Below, in pieces: positions 33,151-44,267 of a stretch of 64,000 nucleotides of DNA. The first letter of the stretch is position 1; the number at the start of each line of letters is the position of its first letter. The DNA is taken from positions 3,534,001-3,598,000 of the forward strand of contig CM054117.1 of assembly GCA_028673005.1 (NCBI GenBank), read 5' to 3'. Under the pieces are notes generated by a model. The model worked only from the letters and a program-made list of their open reading frames with translations. It did not search any database and was not told where the DNA came from. The position numbers and the translations under genes are program-made. The stretch is from Tanypteryx hageni (lineage: Eukaryota > Arthropoda > Insecta > Odonata > Petaluridae).

Positions 33151-34779
33151 AATTTTAGAGATAGGTGTTCAAGTTCTGTCAATGCATCCAACATGTCCCA
33201 TATTTAACATAAAATTTGTGCCAAAAACAACTTTAATATACAGTAGAACTGCCTAACTTTAATAACATGGAAAGAACAACATGAAAAAAATTATATTAAA
33301 AAAGTATAAACAGGAAAGTCATGTTACTGTGAATACTGACTTCCAGCTATTAGTTCAAATGCAGAGTGATCAAAGAAGGGAAAAATGAAAAACACAAAAT
33401 AAAAAGTAATGTTTTGAATGATTTTGAGAAACTGCTGCAAACTTTCACTATTTTCTTAAGTATAATATATGATACTAGTGTATTGCCCGTCACATGACTC
33501 AATTAATGAATACCTAAATAATGATATTAAATAGACTAGACTCTTATATAATTATTTTTTGTCATTACTGTATTTTGCTGTAAGGTATATACTCTTGTAA
33601 ACTGTAATTTAATTTTCTTATGTTCTTATATATAGGTATATTGACTAGCTTTCCAAATCCTTTTTCTGTCCTTCATATATGTATGTTTCTGTATATTTAC
33701 TTTTTTTATTGACTTGTCCTGTATCATTGTAATGATCTCTGGATTAATAAGTTTATTATTATTATGACGGGTGTCAGTTAATATATGGTTGAAAAACCCA
33801 TCGTAAGACTGGTAATCCTACTGAAACCATACATCTTCAGTAATTGTAACTCATTATTATGGATAATCACAAAATTCGCTTATTTTTCTAGTGTAATTGC
33901 CCTTTGAAATTCAACAGGGAACTTAGAAATTAATAATAACAGCTGTAATTATTGAGTAAGAGCCAGTATAAAATTTGCCAAAACAGAGATTCGGGAGAAT
34001 TTCTTTATCATTCTCGTTTGCTCCAATGACGAGCCCCTTCTCAAAAATGGGGTAATAATAACAAATAAATAAATAATAATATTCCATCCCTCTCGGCATC
34101 TCTCCCTCACTCTGTCTCCCTCCCTTCCTCTCTCTCTTATTTTATTCATTTGTTTTTTATCCTCTATCACGTTTAGTTATAACAATGTTAATATATATTC
34201 ATTTTGTCATTTTTATATGTTCATTCCATCAATGATCTATTCGTATTGTGCCAAATTTGCCCTGATGTATAGATTTATGCTTTTAATGTATTTATCTTGT
34301 TCTAAATTTCATTTATTGATGTCTTTAGTTAATCTAAGTAGGTTTTGCAAATTTTTCACACCCCCCTTCTTGTGTGGGTGTTTTCCTGCAGTGGGTTTTT
34401 ACGTGGATTTCATTATTCAGTAGTCCTTATTTTTTTCACAAAATACCATCTTTTCTTTTCTAATACTTGTATTTTTATTGTATTTACATAATGTTCTATG
34501 CATTTTTGTATATGTTTCATGACGAGGGGTTAGGTGGAAGATGAGGACTTCTTTAGTCTCAATCTCACCCCAAATAAAGACCAAATCAATCAATCTCTTT
34601 CCTCTCTCTCTCCCTTTCTTTGCCTCTTTTCTCCCACCTTCCCCCTTTCTCATTCCCTCCTGTACCAATCCATAGTTATCCCTCTTTATCTCTTTCCACC
34701 CATCCTTTAATAATTCTATACCTCCCTTACTCTCTATGTTTTGCCGTGCAGTTACACAAGTAAAATGTATCCGCCACGC
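33151..34779. other. Intergenic sequence with retroelement-tail traces
   Basis: No gene seen. GATCTCTGGATTAATAAGTTTATTATTATTAT near 33735 and CAAATAAAGACCAAATCAATCAATC near 34570 look like 3' tails of non-LTR elements ending in short tandem repeats. Pyrimidine-rich stretches occur at 34085-34150 and 34590-34700. A second copy of repeat Z is at 33235-33315. Confidence 0.4.
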
Positions 34780-35183
34780 GTCCTCTAAAAGCGCCCGGAA
34801 CACACACACACACAAATCGTTCCTAAATAAACCGCTCGCCTCCGCCGATCCTCATTCTAACGAGCATAATGAAAACTTGTGTCCCCAAGGGAGGCAACGA
34901 CCGCCTCGGGTCGCCGTGACCACCGAGCTCTGTCACTAAGAGCTCATTGTCGAGTGCGTTCTAATCGACCGTGAGTTCCTTGGAAACGGTACCGCTGCGG
35001 ACCTCTCTTGCGATGCGCTTCGTTTCCGGATAAGTGGACGTGGGATCCACCATCCAATCGAACGGTTGGCGCCCGGAGCGACGCCCGGCATGCGGCCGCG
35101 AGACAGCGCGACGGAGAGGAATTAGCGGATTCCGTGAGTCGGCAAGTGGGAAAGGGCGGCCGCACTCCTCGCCTGGCTACGAC
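34780..35183 (+). promoter_or_regulatory. CpG-rich 5' region of the membrane-protein gene
   Basis: Base composition turns sharply GC- and CpG-rich around 34780 and stays so through the first exon, in an otherwise AT-rich window. I infer promoter plus 5' UTR. An upstream ATG at 35013 opens a six-codon uORF (stop at 35031) ahead of the main ATG. I see no clear TATA box. The transcription start cannot be set from sequence. Confidence 0.45.
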
Positions 35184-35905
35184 ATGGACGGTTCCTATAG
35201 CTCCGGACTCGACGTCAAGCGTCGCGCGCTCGGTTGGCGGGTCCTCGGGGCCGCTGTGGCGCTGTGTTTGGGCCTCGCGCTGCTCGCTGCCGTCGTCGTC
35301 CTCGCAATCGCGGGCCCGAGGGCCTTTCCCGCGGGCGAGCGGTTGACGGTCGACGTTCTATCGTCCGATTTGCCGGTAGAGGCGGCGGTCGCTTCTTCTC
35401 CGGTTACTTCTCTTGGCGGGTCGGCGATGCCACCCGCGCCTCTCGCCCCCGTCGCCACGAAGGGCCCGCCCCGGGCGAGGCGCCCCGAGAAGGGGCGAGA
35501 TGGACCCTCGGCTCTCACTTTGAGCCTCCTGGCGACGGAGCTGCTGCTGGTGCACGACGTGCAACGCCTCGCGCGGAGGAATGATTCGTCTCTGGCTGCC
35601 GCTCTCTCGTCCGATCCCGAAGCCCTCGCCTTGTCCTCTCTGTTCTTGCCTCCGGCCCGCGTGAGGCAGCTGGCGGAGGCGAGGGGAGGGGCGGTGGGGC
35701 CCGAGGAGCACGTCGGGGGCCTCTTCGGGGAGCTGAGCGAACTGCTGGTGGACGCCGTGCGACTGGGAAGCAACCTGTGGAAGGCGTACCATAAAGAGGG
35801 CGAAGAGAGGTCCCCACTGCAGTGCGTATGGACGCTCTATTGCCGCAACCTAGAGAAGATGGGCTCCCTTGGAGGGCCCTACGGCCTCGCGGGAAGGATG
35901 AACGG
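35184..35905 (+). CDS. Predicted type II membrane protein, exon 1
   Basis: The first in-frame ATG is 35184 (GACATGG context); upstream in-frame codons lack ATG. The exon encodes 240 residues. Residues 1-19 are short and basic (KRR at 12-14). A hydrophobic helix spans about 20-43 (VLGAAVALCLGLALLAAVVV). A low-complexity Pro/Ala/Ser stretch follows, then helical sequence and QCVWTLYC with Cys214 and Cys220 before GLAGRMN. The basic N-side and single helix predict a signal anchor with the bulk outside the cytosol. The donor AACGG|GTACGT at 35905 leaves two bases that join exon 2 in frame. I do not recognise the family. The coding strand is far richer in GC than any neighbouring element, which argues for a host gene. 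Confidence 0.75.
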
Positions 35906-36627
35906 GTACGTCCTCCGCTGCTCCTTCAGCCTCGCTCTAAGCAAGGATAATTGGGGTTTCTGCAACCGTGGATTCGGTGCGCTCGCATTCCATTTGAATT
36001 TCCAATCCTCCGTTCACGTCTCTCAAAAGAAAGAATCATTAAACGTCCAGATAAAACCTTTTCCCTAGAAGTCGAGATCCGATCGAAGTTGCGTTAACGT
36101 TTCCCATTAGATACATTTGTGCGATTAAATTCTACAATTCCTTTCAACATATTCGTAACTTTCCTCGCGACTACACCTCTAATCTACAAACCACCATCTA
36201 CTGCCTAATCCTATGTCCACCCAACCCCGATTGCTCATATTCCTTCAACAGCGAGATAGAATCGAACCAACTAAAGCACTTATGTCCACTCGTCCTGCTA
36301 CTTCGTCTTCCTAATGGAATTATCTTGTTTGATCTTCTCCAATAAATAGAGCTAAAGACTCAAATTATTAGATGGATAATCAGGAAAGCATGTTTCATTC
36401 GATAAGTGGAAGCAAGTAAGTTTTTTTTTAATTTTAGATAAGTCGAATAAAACATCATATGAGTTGCGAACGATTCGAGCAATAATTGTTCCTTTCGGTC
36501 AGAAATGGAGGCGTGGACCTCTAAATTTTCTTTGTTTTCTAATTCGGGCATTCTTAAAGAGGGTCAATTTCATCACAGTCAAATCCATTAGCGATAGCTT
36601 CTGATCATTCTGGAAGTCTGTACTAAA

Positions 36628-37470
36628 ATTTTCGGTTCCCGGCGATATTTTTCCCCCGAGAAACGGGAATCTGGTTTTCAAATATCTCAGGATTCCCGGG
36701 AATAACAATGGTTAAGCATTTTTAATGTTATATACAACATTATTTTTTTAAACATGATATTTATTATTGATGCACAGTAAATACATAAGTCTTTAATGAA
36801 TCTCAATGGCTTTGACTCCCTCTATGTTGACGATCTGGAGATAACAAGAGAGAAATTACTAATGTACCTACACTATATTGCAATTCCCTCAAAGTTAAAA
36901 TTGAGGGTAGAAAATGTATGGAAGAGGTATAAACAACAACTCATATATAATCCACTTGACCAGGGTTGCTATTTGGTCGATTAGGGGCAGAGGGAGGGGA
37001 GAAGGAAGAAGAATGGGAGGGGAAGGTCATTCGCTTCAGCGCCTAGTTTCAGATTCATGCATTATGCAATCATTACTTTCTGGACTTATTGTTTACTGAC
37101 GACATTCACGGGCGCAAGAAGAAGACATTTAAAATGGAATCAATACCGAGAAACGCAACCTGATCCTTAATCTCAAACTCCAAATAACTCAGTTACTAAA
37201 TAGCATTCACTGAAATAATATTTAATACTCATCAGAAATTCTATAATACAACATGTTTAAATTAAAAAAATTAAAACTATTTTTGATAGATTACCATTTG
37301 GTGCTGAAATTAGGAGTAATATCTGTAAAAAATGATCCAGCTAGGAAAGTAATTCTGGAAAATCTTGAATCGGCACAAAATTCAAACGAACAATTCCCGG
37401 GAAGCATTAAAAATTTTCCCGGGAATCGAGAATAACAAATCTTGAGTAAATTACCGGGAACGAGAATTCC
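36628..37470. repeat. Region with scattered TTCCCGGGAA-type motifs
   Basis: GGTTCCCGGCGATATTTTTCCCCCGAG, ATTCCCGGGAATAAC, ATTCCCGGGAAGCATT and TTTCCCGGGAATCGAGAATAAC lie at the two ends of this block, partly in opposite senses. This suggests a decayed element with CCCGGGAA termini. No transposase frame recognised. Confidence 0.4.
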
Positions 37471-37774
37471 CTGTTTCAAAAGTATAGTCTTTACCATAGC
37501 ACTATGGTAAATTGTAATATGTATTATCTTAGAAAGATCACCCTCACTTTTATCTATTTAATTTGATTTTTTGTAGAAGACAGTAAGTAGGGAAGAGGAA
37601 AGCGATATGGTTTCCCGGAATTTTATCTGCTGTTTGGTACTCCTTTTTTATGTTAAATTATAAATTTTTGCATTTTTAAATTTACGCTCTACATGGAACA
37701 TGTTCTAAAAATTCCCGCGTAGTTGTCGAAATCTGACTGCCAAGTTTGGAATATTTGTTGACGCTCACCTTCAA

Positions 37775-37857
37775 TCCCATCATTTGATAGGGAGAAGTTT
37801 TCTTCGGTGTATCTCTTCGAGGACATCCGTTGCGGCTGGTTGATACTAGCTTTTGTA
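37775..37857 (+). repeat. tRNA-like SINE tail, copy 3 (fragment)
   Basis: The reverse complement (GCTAGTATCAACCAGCCGCAACGGATGTCCTCGAAGAGATACACCGAAGAAAAC, given only as position here) matches the tail at 26605-26670. The tRNA-like head is absent. It lies in intron 1. Confidence 0.65.
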
Positions 37858-37884
37858 GATGAAAGAATGAAAAGATTAATTTTT

Positions 37885-37950
37885 GAAGACGAAATTCAAA
37901 TCCGTGCCGAATTAGCGTAAATATTTGTTTTTTTGTGCAAAGAAAGCATA
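37885..37950. repeat. Dispersed repeat Y, copy 2
   Basis: GAAATTCAAATCCGTGCCGAATTAGCGTAAATATTTG matches 14770-14860. Confidence 0.65.
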
Positions 37951-38224
37951 TTTTTCTGAAGCACAACAATGTAGCATAGCAACGAGCTCAAGTTTTTTAA
38001 AGGCAAATGGCAATCTAATTAATGGTATCATTAGCTCGACGCTTTCAATAATAATTAAGGACGTCATAGTGGATTATTGATTTTGATCTAATCAACTAGC
38101 AACAAATGCTATGATGCAGACCGTAGACTAAACGTTCTCCTTACCATTTTGGGTCTGTTTTTGTCAATGCTCCTCATTTTTCACACTCGAATTTGTCTCT
38201 TCTTTTCCGTGCGTTCTTCGTTTG

Positions 38225-38460
38225 CACCGTACTGGGATAACGGAGGAAGATCGGAGTATGGGGAAAAGGGAGAATGAAAAGGAAGGAGAGAGAGAATAGA
38301 AAGAGAGGGAAAGAGAGAGAGGTAGAGAATGAAGGATAGCGGAAGTTTGGGAAAGCGGGAGATTTGGTGGGAGGGAGGGAGGGGGGGAAAGAGGGAGGTA
38401 GAGGGAGAGAGGTGGGTGAGAGAGCGAGAGAGTGGGAGGAAGGGATAGAGAAGGAAAATA
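38225..38460. repeat. Purine-rich tract (GGGA/GAGA)n
   Basis: Over 200 bp with few pyrimidines on the plus strand, mostly GAGAGAGAGG and GGGAGGGAGG variants, in intron 1. Confidence 0.9.
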
Positions 38461-38942
38461 GGAGTAGATATTATTTAATACCTTAAATATATTCTGAAAG
38501 GAGGAGGTTCAGGGTTGCACACGTACAGCGGACGAATTCACCTCGCGGAACGAGTCACGCGGTTGTAGAGCGTAGGGGCGGAGCTCCTAGTACCTACGTA
38601 TATATAAAATCAGATCGGACATGCCCCTGACGTTTATGTCACTTCCCACAGGAAGCAGACTCTGATGGGTAAGCTGATGTAGGCTCAAAGCGCCATATTC
38701 ACTTTGTTCTTTGTAAAATATTTTATTTTGATCACTGCGAGATAAATGTACACGTGCCTCGCGACTACGTTTAGTTTTGCGAGAAAGTATGAAATTAATA
38801 TATTTAGAGGTGTTACGCATGTATTATGTTTGCGTGTCATTATTCTTGTTATATTTTCTCATAAAATCCATTGACGATAAGGGTGAACCAATATTCCGTC
38901 TCTCTTTCTCTCCCGACGACCGCCGTTTCATCCTTCTTGCAG

Positions 38943-39131
38943 TCTGGGACTCCGATTGGCAATGAAGGACGCTGGAGCCGAAGACGTTTTCGCGTTCGTT
39001 GCCAGGGAATTGCAGGTGGCGGCGTTGAGTGGAGCTCTCGGGGGCAGAAGGAGGGGCAGAGGGGCGGATGGGGACCATGGGTGGATCCTCGGGGGCGGCG
39101 TCGATCTGGATTGCCCACGCCTCTTTCCAAG
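38943..39131 (+). CDS. Predicted type II membrane protein, exon 2
   Basis: Bounded by CTTCTTGCAG and CCAAG|GTGAGC. GC-rich like exon 1. The first base completes Gly241. The frame then reads LGLRLAMKDAGAEDVFAFVA, a basic stretch GGRRRGRG and GGVDLDCPRLFP, with Cys298. The other two frames across this exon are also partly open, but only this one is in phase with exon 1. It ends with two bases of a split Arg codon. Confidence 0.7.
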
Positions 39132-40616
39132 GTGAGCCCCTCGAACCGCCTCCGATGCTCATCTCCTCTCGAACACTCACTGAGAGCGATTTTTCCCTAA
39201 CTCAGCACATTATTCCTCGATTAAAAGTCAACTTTAATTTTTTTACACTAAATAGAGATAGCGTCGAGAGAGCAAAATGTGAATCCAGGCTTCTTATTGA
39301 AAAGATGTTTTCAGATCTCTAAATTTAAAAAAATCATTACAGAATATTTCCAAAATTAATTGAAATTCAAATTGAAGCTGTCAGACGACTACATCGTTTT
39401 TGTCTGCTCTCAACTAAAACAAAATATTTTTAGAGCGTTCAATAGAAGAAAATGTTAACATGAAGTAACATATTCGGATCAATATTGTAAATATTGGGCA
39501 GAGTTAATTTCGCTACTGGACATTTATTGAGCATAAAGAATAAAAGATAATCAGTTGCAGATATCCCGTACCGCCATAATCGTCAATCTAATGGCGAATT
39601 TAACTTTATTTATTGAATATATTTAAAATAAAAAAATTGGATTGGATTGGATTCTGGTTTCATTTCAGCAATGTCAGTCGACTTCTTGAATGTCATCATT
39701 AAGATTATGGTTGAAAATCTACATAACGTAGAGAAACCTCCAATTCTTTGCTGGCCGCATGGATTTCTATCGGTTCTGTATCCAAAATCAAGATACTCAT
39801 CTTTCCTGTTTCATATTTTCACTGTCGGTATGAATTACTCAAGAGCAGAGATTTGGTTGGATATGGCTAAAACCTATCGGAAATGAGAATTATAATTCAT
39901 CTATGGATGTATGAATTACGCTTAATCCGTTCTTTTGATTACTTAATAGTCATCGACCGGTCAATATCTCTTTCTAAAAATCCGAAAGCATCAAGCGAAA
40001 TTCATTTAGTAAGTTCAGTGTCCGATTTCGCTACTTGCCTCTAAATTATTTCAAGTTACAATTTTTTTCGATCGGACCTTCAAGATAATTGTTTCTTTAG
40101 ATGTTTGGCACCAAATAATCCGTTTTTGTGGTAAGAAAGAAATTTGATAAGGCGACATAAAGTAAAATTCAAATAGGTCGTAATACAGCGAGGTGAGACG
40201 TAGGGTCATGCCGTAGACGGCGGGGAGTCGAAGGCATCGAGTTATGATAAACAATGGAAATGCAACATTCCTTTTTGTTGAAAATTCGTGAATTATAAAT
40301 CATCAACATATTGGTATTGTCACGCTGACCATGTGTGTCTTTTAAACGATATTTTGCGGTTAGTAATAAGAAAATGGGAATATATCGAAATTATTACCAA
40401 CTTCATTAAATTAAACTTTAAATTATTATTTTTTATATTATTTATATTATATTATTATGATAATATAGAAATTATTTCTATTACATTTTCTCGTTATTTT
40501 CAATTTGGACAAAAATAATTAAAAATTCTTATGGCTCACTTTTGACCCAGTCTTGGGCATATACGTTAAAAAAATCATCTTGGGCATCGGAGTGCTAATC
40601 AATTTGCTGGAAATTG

Positions 40617-40840
40617 GTTTTAGGCCTCAGACCCCCCAAAGTAAATTTCCGGGTATGTGCATGGTTCGAGAGACAAGAGATTCTTAATAGGAGACCCTAA
40701 GAGTTTCCCTTTAATTCCTATCTTTTCCAAAACCCGTCGGTTCACGTGTGGCTCCAACTGCACAACGTTGGTAAAAATACGGCTCTTGGACCACTTGGTA
40801 TTCTGGGAAAACTGGAAATTATACAGTGTGAGGCCTAAAA
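40617..40840. mobile_element. Small MITE-like element
   Basis: TTTTAGGCCTCA at 40617-40628 is the exact inverse of TGAGGCCTAAAA at 40829-40840. The length is 224 bp with no coding frame of note. No clear target duplication. Confidence 0.6.
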
Positions 40841-40879
40841 AAACTGTGAAGTCGTAAATGATATTTTGTATCCTTTTCA

Positions 40880-41215
40880 TTCCCCACTTCTCGACCTCCC
40901 ATTAATCTAATTATCCCTCCCAATTATTCCCATTGCCTTCTCATTACTCAACTTACTGGACTTCATTTAGCTCAACCGATTTCCCCAATCCCCTTCCCAC
41001 GAACATACGTTCACTCCTTTCCCCCAATGATCGCTCGCTCCACCAGCCCTTTCATTATCCTCCCCCAACTCACCCTGACCCACCCACCCATTGTTCCTAT
41101 TACTATAAATTGCTACCGACTTTGAGTTTACTTCACCTGATGATGTCGCATCGCAACGAAACCTAGGTCGTATATAATAAACATTTATGTGGAATTACCA
41201 AATAAGTCTCTTTAT
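40880..41215 (+). mobile_element. Penelope-like element tail with hammerhead-like core
   Basis: A pyrimidine- and proline-codon-rich stretch (40920-41100) is followed by CTGATGA (41137-41143), 13 bases and CGAAAC (41157-41162). Next come ATAATAAACATTTATGTGGAATTACC and AAATAAGTCTC. CTGATGA...CGAAAC is the hammerhead consensus core, and Penelope-like elements are known to carry such motifs in their terminal repeats. The 13-base helix II segment allows only a very short stem. Confidence 0.55.
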
Positions 41216-41373
41216 TTCTACAATATGAAAAAATTCCACAAAGTGACGGCTGAAACCATTAACTATGGCGTGCATTTTGATAAAATATAATCTTTAAATT
41301 GAGAGTTTTTATAAAGAAAAATATAACTAATTCGTTTTCGCGTTTATGAATTTAACTATGCATAATATTAAAA

Positions 41374-43670
41374 ACCCTCCCTAAGGACTGCATAACATTT
41401 CAGAGGTGGGAGGGTTTGTGTACTCTTATGAACCAAAGAGCGAGAGATAATTCTTCTGGTAGGACCATCCAAGCCGGAAAGGTCTGAAGGAAAGAGTTAG
41501 ACTTAGAAGCAGTCTTGGGGGTTTTACATAGCCCTGTGCAAGGGCAGCAGCTTGCACAGTACCTCTGTAGGTGGTGATCATGTGGATCTAAACAGCTACA
41601 GATGGGTAATCACTCTTGTGAAACTGCGATGAGGAAAGCAAGGGGAAACTACCTCATTATATTTCCCATCATAGGCTGAAAAGGTGCAAATACCTCTATG
41701 GATCTTTCTAGGGTAAAATATTCCGGAGGTAAAATAGTCCCCTAATTGGATCTCCGGGTGGGGACTACCCTAGGAGATGCGCAAAGGAAATGTAACATTA
41801 ATAAGAAGAAAGCAAGTAGTGAGAAATTAAGAATAGGCACAAGGAATGTTAGGACTATGGATTCAGGGTGTAAACTAGAGAACTTAAAAAGGGAAATGAG
41901 AAGGAATAATGTAGGTATAGTAGGTCTTAGTAAATTTCGATGGGAAGGAGAAGGCGAGATAAATTCAGACGAATTTAAGATAATTTACTCAAAAGGGGAG
42001 TGGGGATTATAATGAGAAAAGAGATATCTGAAAGAATTAGCAAGGTAATGACAGTTAATGATAGATTAATAGCCGTCAACCTTCAGATGGAGCCAGTGGA
42101 AATGCTTATAATTCAAGTGTATATGCCAACGACTAATGCTGGCGACGACGAAGTAGATGAAATGTATGAACAGATTATGGAGATATTGGAGGAGCAGGGT
42201 AAAGGAAGGATCACCACCATAGTAATGGAAGGCTGAAACAGTGTAGTCGGAGAGGGACAGGAAGATAACATAGTGGGAAAATATGGACTAGGGAGGAGAA
42301 ATGAAAGAGGGGAGAAACTTGTGAAATTCTGCTACAGAAATAGATTGATTGTAACTAATACATGGTTTAAGCATCACCAGCGGAGACTTTACACATGGAG
42401 AAGTCCAGGAGACCAGAAACGATACCTGATATATTACATACTAGTCAATGAAAGATTTAGAAATAGCATTAAAAATGTGAAAACACTACCAGGGGCAGAT
42501 ATTGATTCCGATCACAACCTTTAGGGGGCAAATACATAATGTAGACTGAAGAGCGTGAAGAGAAACATAAGAGTTAACAAGAAATGGAACTTAGAGGAAC
42601 TCCTTAAGAACAAGGAGGCTATCATGACTGAGCTGGAGGAAAAGTTGGGGGAGAGAGCTGATGAAAATAGGAAGAGTGTAGATGAGGAGTGGAGATACAT
42701 CCATAGCAACATTAAAGATGTAATGGAAAAGAAGGTAGGAAAGATAACGGGTGAAAGAAACAAAAAACCCTGGATCACAGCAGCCATGCTGCAAAAAATG
42801 GAGGAGCGGAGAAAGTGGAAGAACATAAACACTGAAGAAGGCCAAAGAAAGTACAAGGAGTTAAATAATGCTTTAAGAAGGGAAACAGATAAAGCCAGAG
42901 AACAGTGGATAAATGAGAAATGCGAGGAGATTGTCGAATATGAAAGAATTTGTAGAACAGACCTCATGTATAGCAAAGCAAGGGAACTATTCAAGGAAAA
43001 AGCAAGAAAGATAGGACGTAAAGGAATCATGAACAAAAGTGGTAAAATAGTATCGGAGTCAGACAATGTAAAGAATGTCTGGAAAGAATACATTGAGGTT
43101 CTGTATGACAAAGAAGGAAAGCCAAGAAATATTGAATTAAATGAAAAAGAGGATGTGGAAAAAGATCAGCTAGGACCAAGTATTCTCGAGTCTGAAGTTA
43201 AAAAAGCAATTGATGACATGAAAATAAGGAAGGCAGTTGGGAGTGATGATATACCCGTGGACGTTCTCAGGGTTTTGGGATCTAAAGCAGTTAAGCAACT
43301 CACAAAATTCTTTAACCAAGTATAGGATACTGGCATATGGCCTGAAGATTTTTTAGATGTTGTGATGGTACCACTGGAGAAAAAGAACAATGCAAAAAGT
43401 TGTAAGGATTACAGAACTATTAGTTTAATTTCTCATACAGCTAAAGTTTATCCAGAATAATAACCAAAAGAATTGAAGGTAAAATAGAAAAGGAGCTGCA
43501 AGATAATCGGTTTGGTTTCAGAAGAAGAAGAGGGACTAGAGACGCTATAGGATGTATGAGGATGATGATAGAAAGAGCGCTAGAAGTCAATAAAGGCATG
43601 TATTTTTGTTTTGTAGACTGGAAGAAAGCTTTTGACCGAGTGAAATGGGATGAAATGTTGGGTGGGTGAG
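41374..43670 (+). pseudogene. RTE-like LINE, copy 1 (3'-truncated, dead)
   Basis: Begins at ACCCTCCCTAAGGACTGCATAA, which is also the outer edge of copy 2. It encodes an apurinic-type endonuclease: RIGTRNVRTMDSGCKLENLK then VGIVGLSKFRW, and IDSDHNL as the SDH motif. A linker and the first reverse-transcriptase blocks follow (AVGSDDIPVDVLR, KSCKDYRTISLIS, DNRFGFRRRRGTRDAI, CFVDWKKAFDRVKWDEM). The frame is broken by a stop at 42235 (MEG-stop-NSVVGEG), a stop at 43323 and several shifts. It ends abruptly at about 43670, before the YADD block. Copy 2 shares both stop positions. Confidence 0.88.
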
Positions 43671-44212
43671 AACTCCATTGCAGAGGTCTCGATCCTTCAA
43701 CGCACCCACTGATGCTCTCAAGGTACGCACCACCACTTTAAAGATATGATTATGGGTTTACAAAATGATTAGGATAGTCATGAGGAATATTTCCTCCAAG
43801 GACACAAGATGCTATCACTCCTACTTTCCTTTGAATTCTGGAATATTTAAGAAGATAGCCATAAGAGCCATTGCATCCTTCTTTCTTCTTTCTATTGGAC
43901 TTAATTGCATTTAATTTGCATCGATACAGCCAAATTGTTACATTTTATTTTCACTGAAGCGTTTACGATAATTGTACTAAAGTATGTGTTATTCCTGAAA
44001 GAAATGATGGGTTTAACTATTTATATTACTTGTTAAAAAAACTGTACTCTCTGGTTACTTAAATCGTGTTGGAAGTGACGCTTTTAAGTTAAGCATCCTC
44101 GCACCATTGTCCAGCGCCACTGGTTAAAAACCACCGCTCTGTAGAATTACTGAAATTGGGAACAATTCATCCGCGAAAGAGCAATACATAAATTGCAGTT
44201 GTATCTTTGCAG

Positions 44213-44267
44213 GTGCAGTCCAATGGAGGCTACAGCCGTGGTGTTGAAGATGGTTCTCGAAGATTGA
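44213..44267 (+). CDS. Predicted type II membrane protein, exon 3 (C-terminus)
   Basis: The acceptor TTGTATCTTTGCAG precedes 44213. The first base completes Arg304, then CSPMEATAVVLKMVLED and TGA at 44265-44267. Cys305 gives the motif CPRLFPRC with Cys298, pairing well with CVWTLYC in exon 1. Total coding length is 966 bp, 321 residues. The exon lies in the spacer between two inverted LINE copies. It is short and 5 kb from exon 2, so an alternative terminal exon outside my recognition is possible. The in-phase join and the Cys motif support this choice. Confidence 0.5.

Larger units (their letters stand above)
35906..38942 (+). other. Intron 1 of the membrane-protein gene (inferred)
   Basis: GTACGT start, and an end with a long pyrimidine tract (CGCCGTTTCATCCTTCTTGCAG). 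AT-rich. It holds repeat fragments (36628-37470, 37775-37857, 37885-37950) and a purine tract (38225-38460). TATATAAA at 38601 is noted but no promoter function is claimed. Confidence 0.6.
39132..44212 (+). other. Intron 2 of the membrane-protein gene (inferred), transposon-loaded
   Basis: Starts GTGAGC and ends TTGTATCTTTGCAG. Contains a small MITE (40617-40840), a Penelope-like tail (40880-41215) and an RTE-like LINE copy (41374-43670). 39132-40600 is AT-rich with nothing else recognised. Confidence 0.5.

Noticed and set aside
35034..35183. Longer N-terminus of the membrane protein starting at 35034
   Set aside because: That position is GTG, not ATG. The first in-frame ATG is at 35184.
35195..35817. 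Minus-strand and other-frame ORFs across the GC-rich exon
   Set aside because: High GC content opens all frames. Only the plus-strand frame from 35184 has a membrane helix, a Cys motif and in-phase splice partners.
36796..37435. Plus-strand ORFs near 36.8-37.4 kb as hAT fragments
   Set aside because: No BED, catalytic or dimerisation motif seen. Only CCCGGGAA-like border motifs suggest a former element.
38601..38608. TATATAAA as a core promoter
   Set aside because: It lies in an intron between transposon traces, with no first exon downstream that I can support.
38849..39322. Alternative frames and strands over exon 2
   Set aside because: Other frames do not join exon 1 in phase. The chosen frame uses both canonical splice sites.
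40051..40254. Small ORFs in intron 2 and other AT-rich gaps
   Set aside because: Length and composition fit random open frames. No motifs or splice support.
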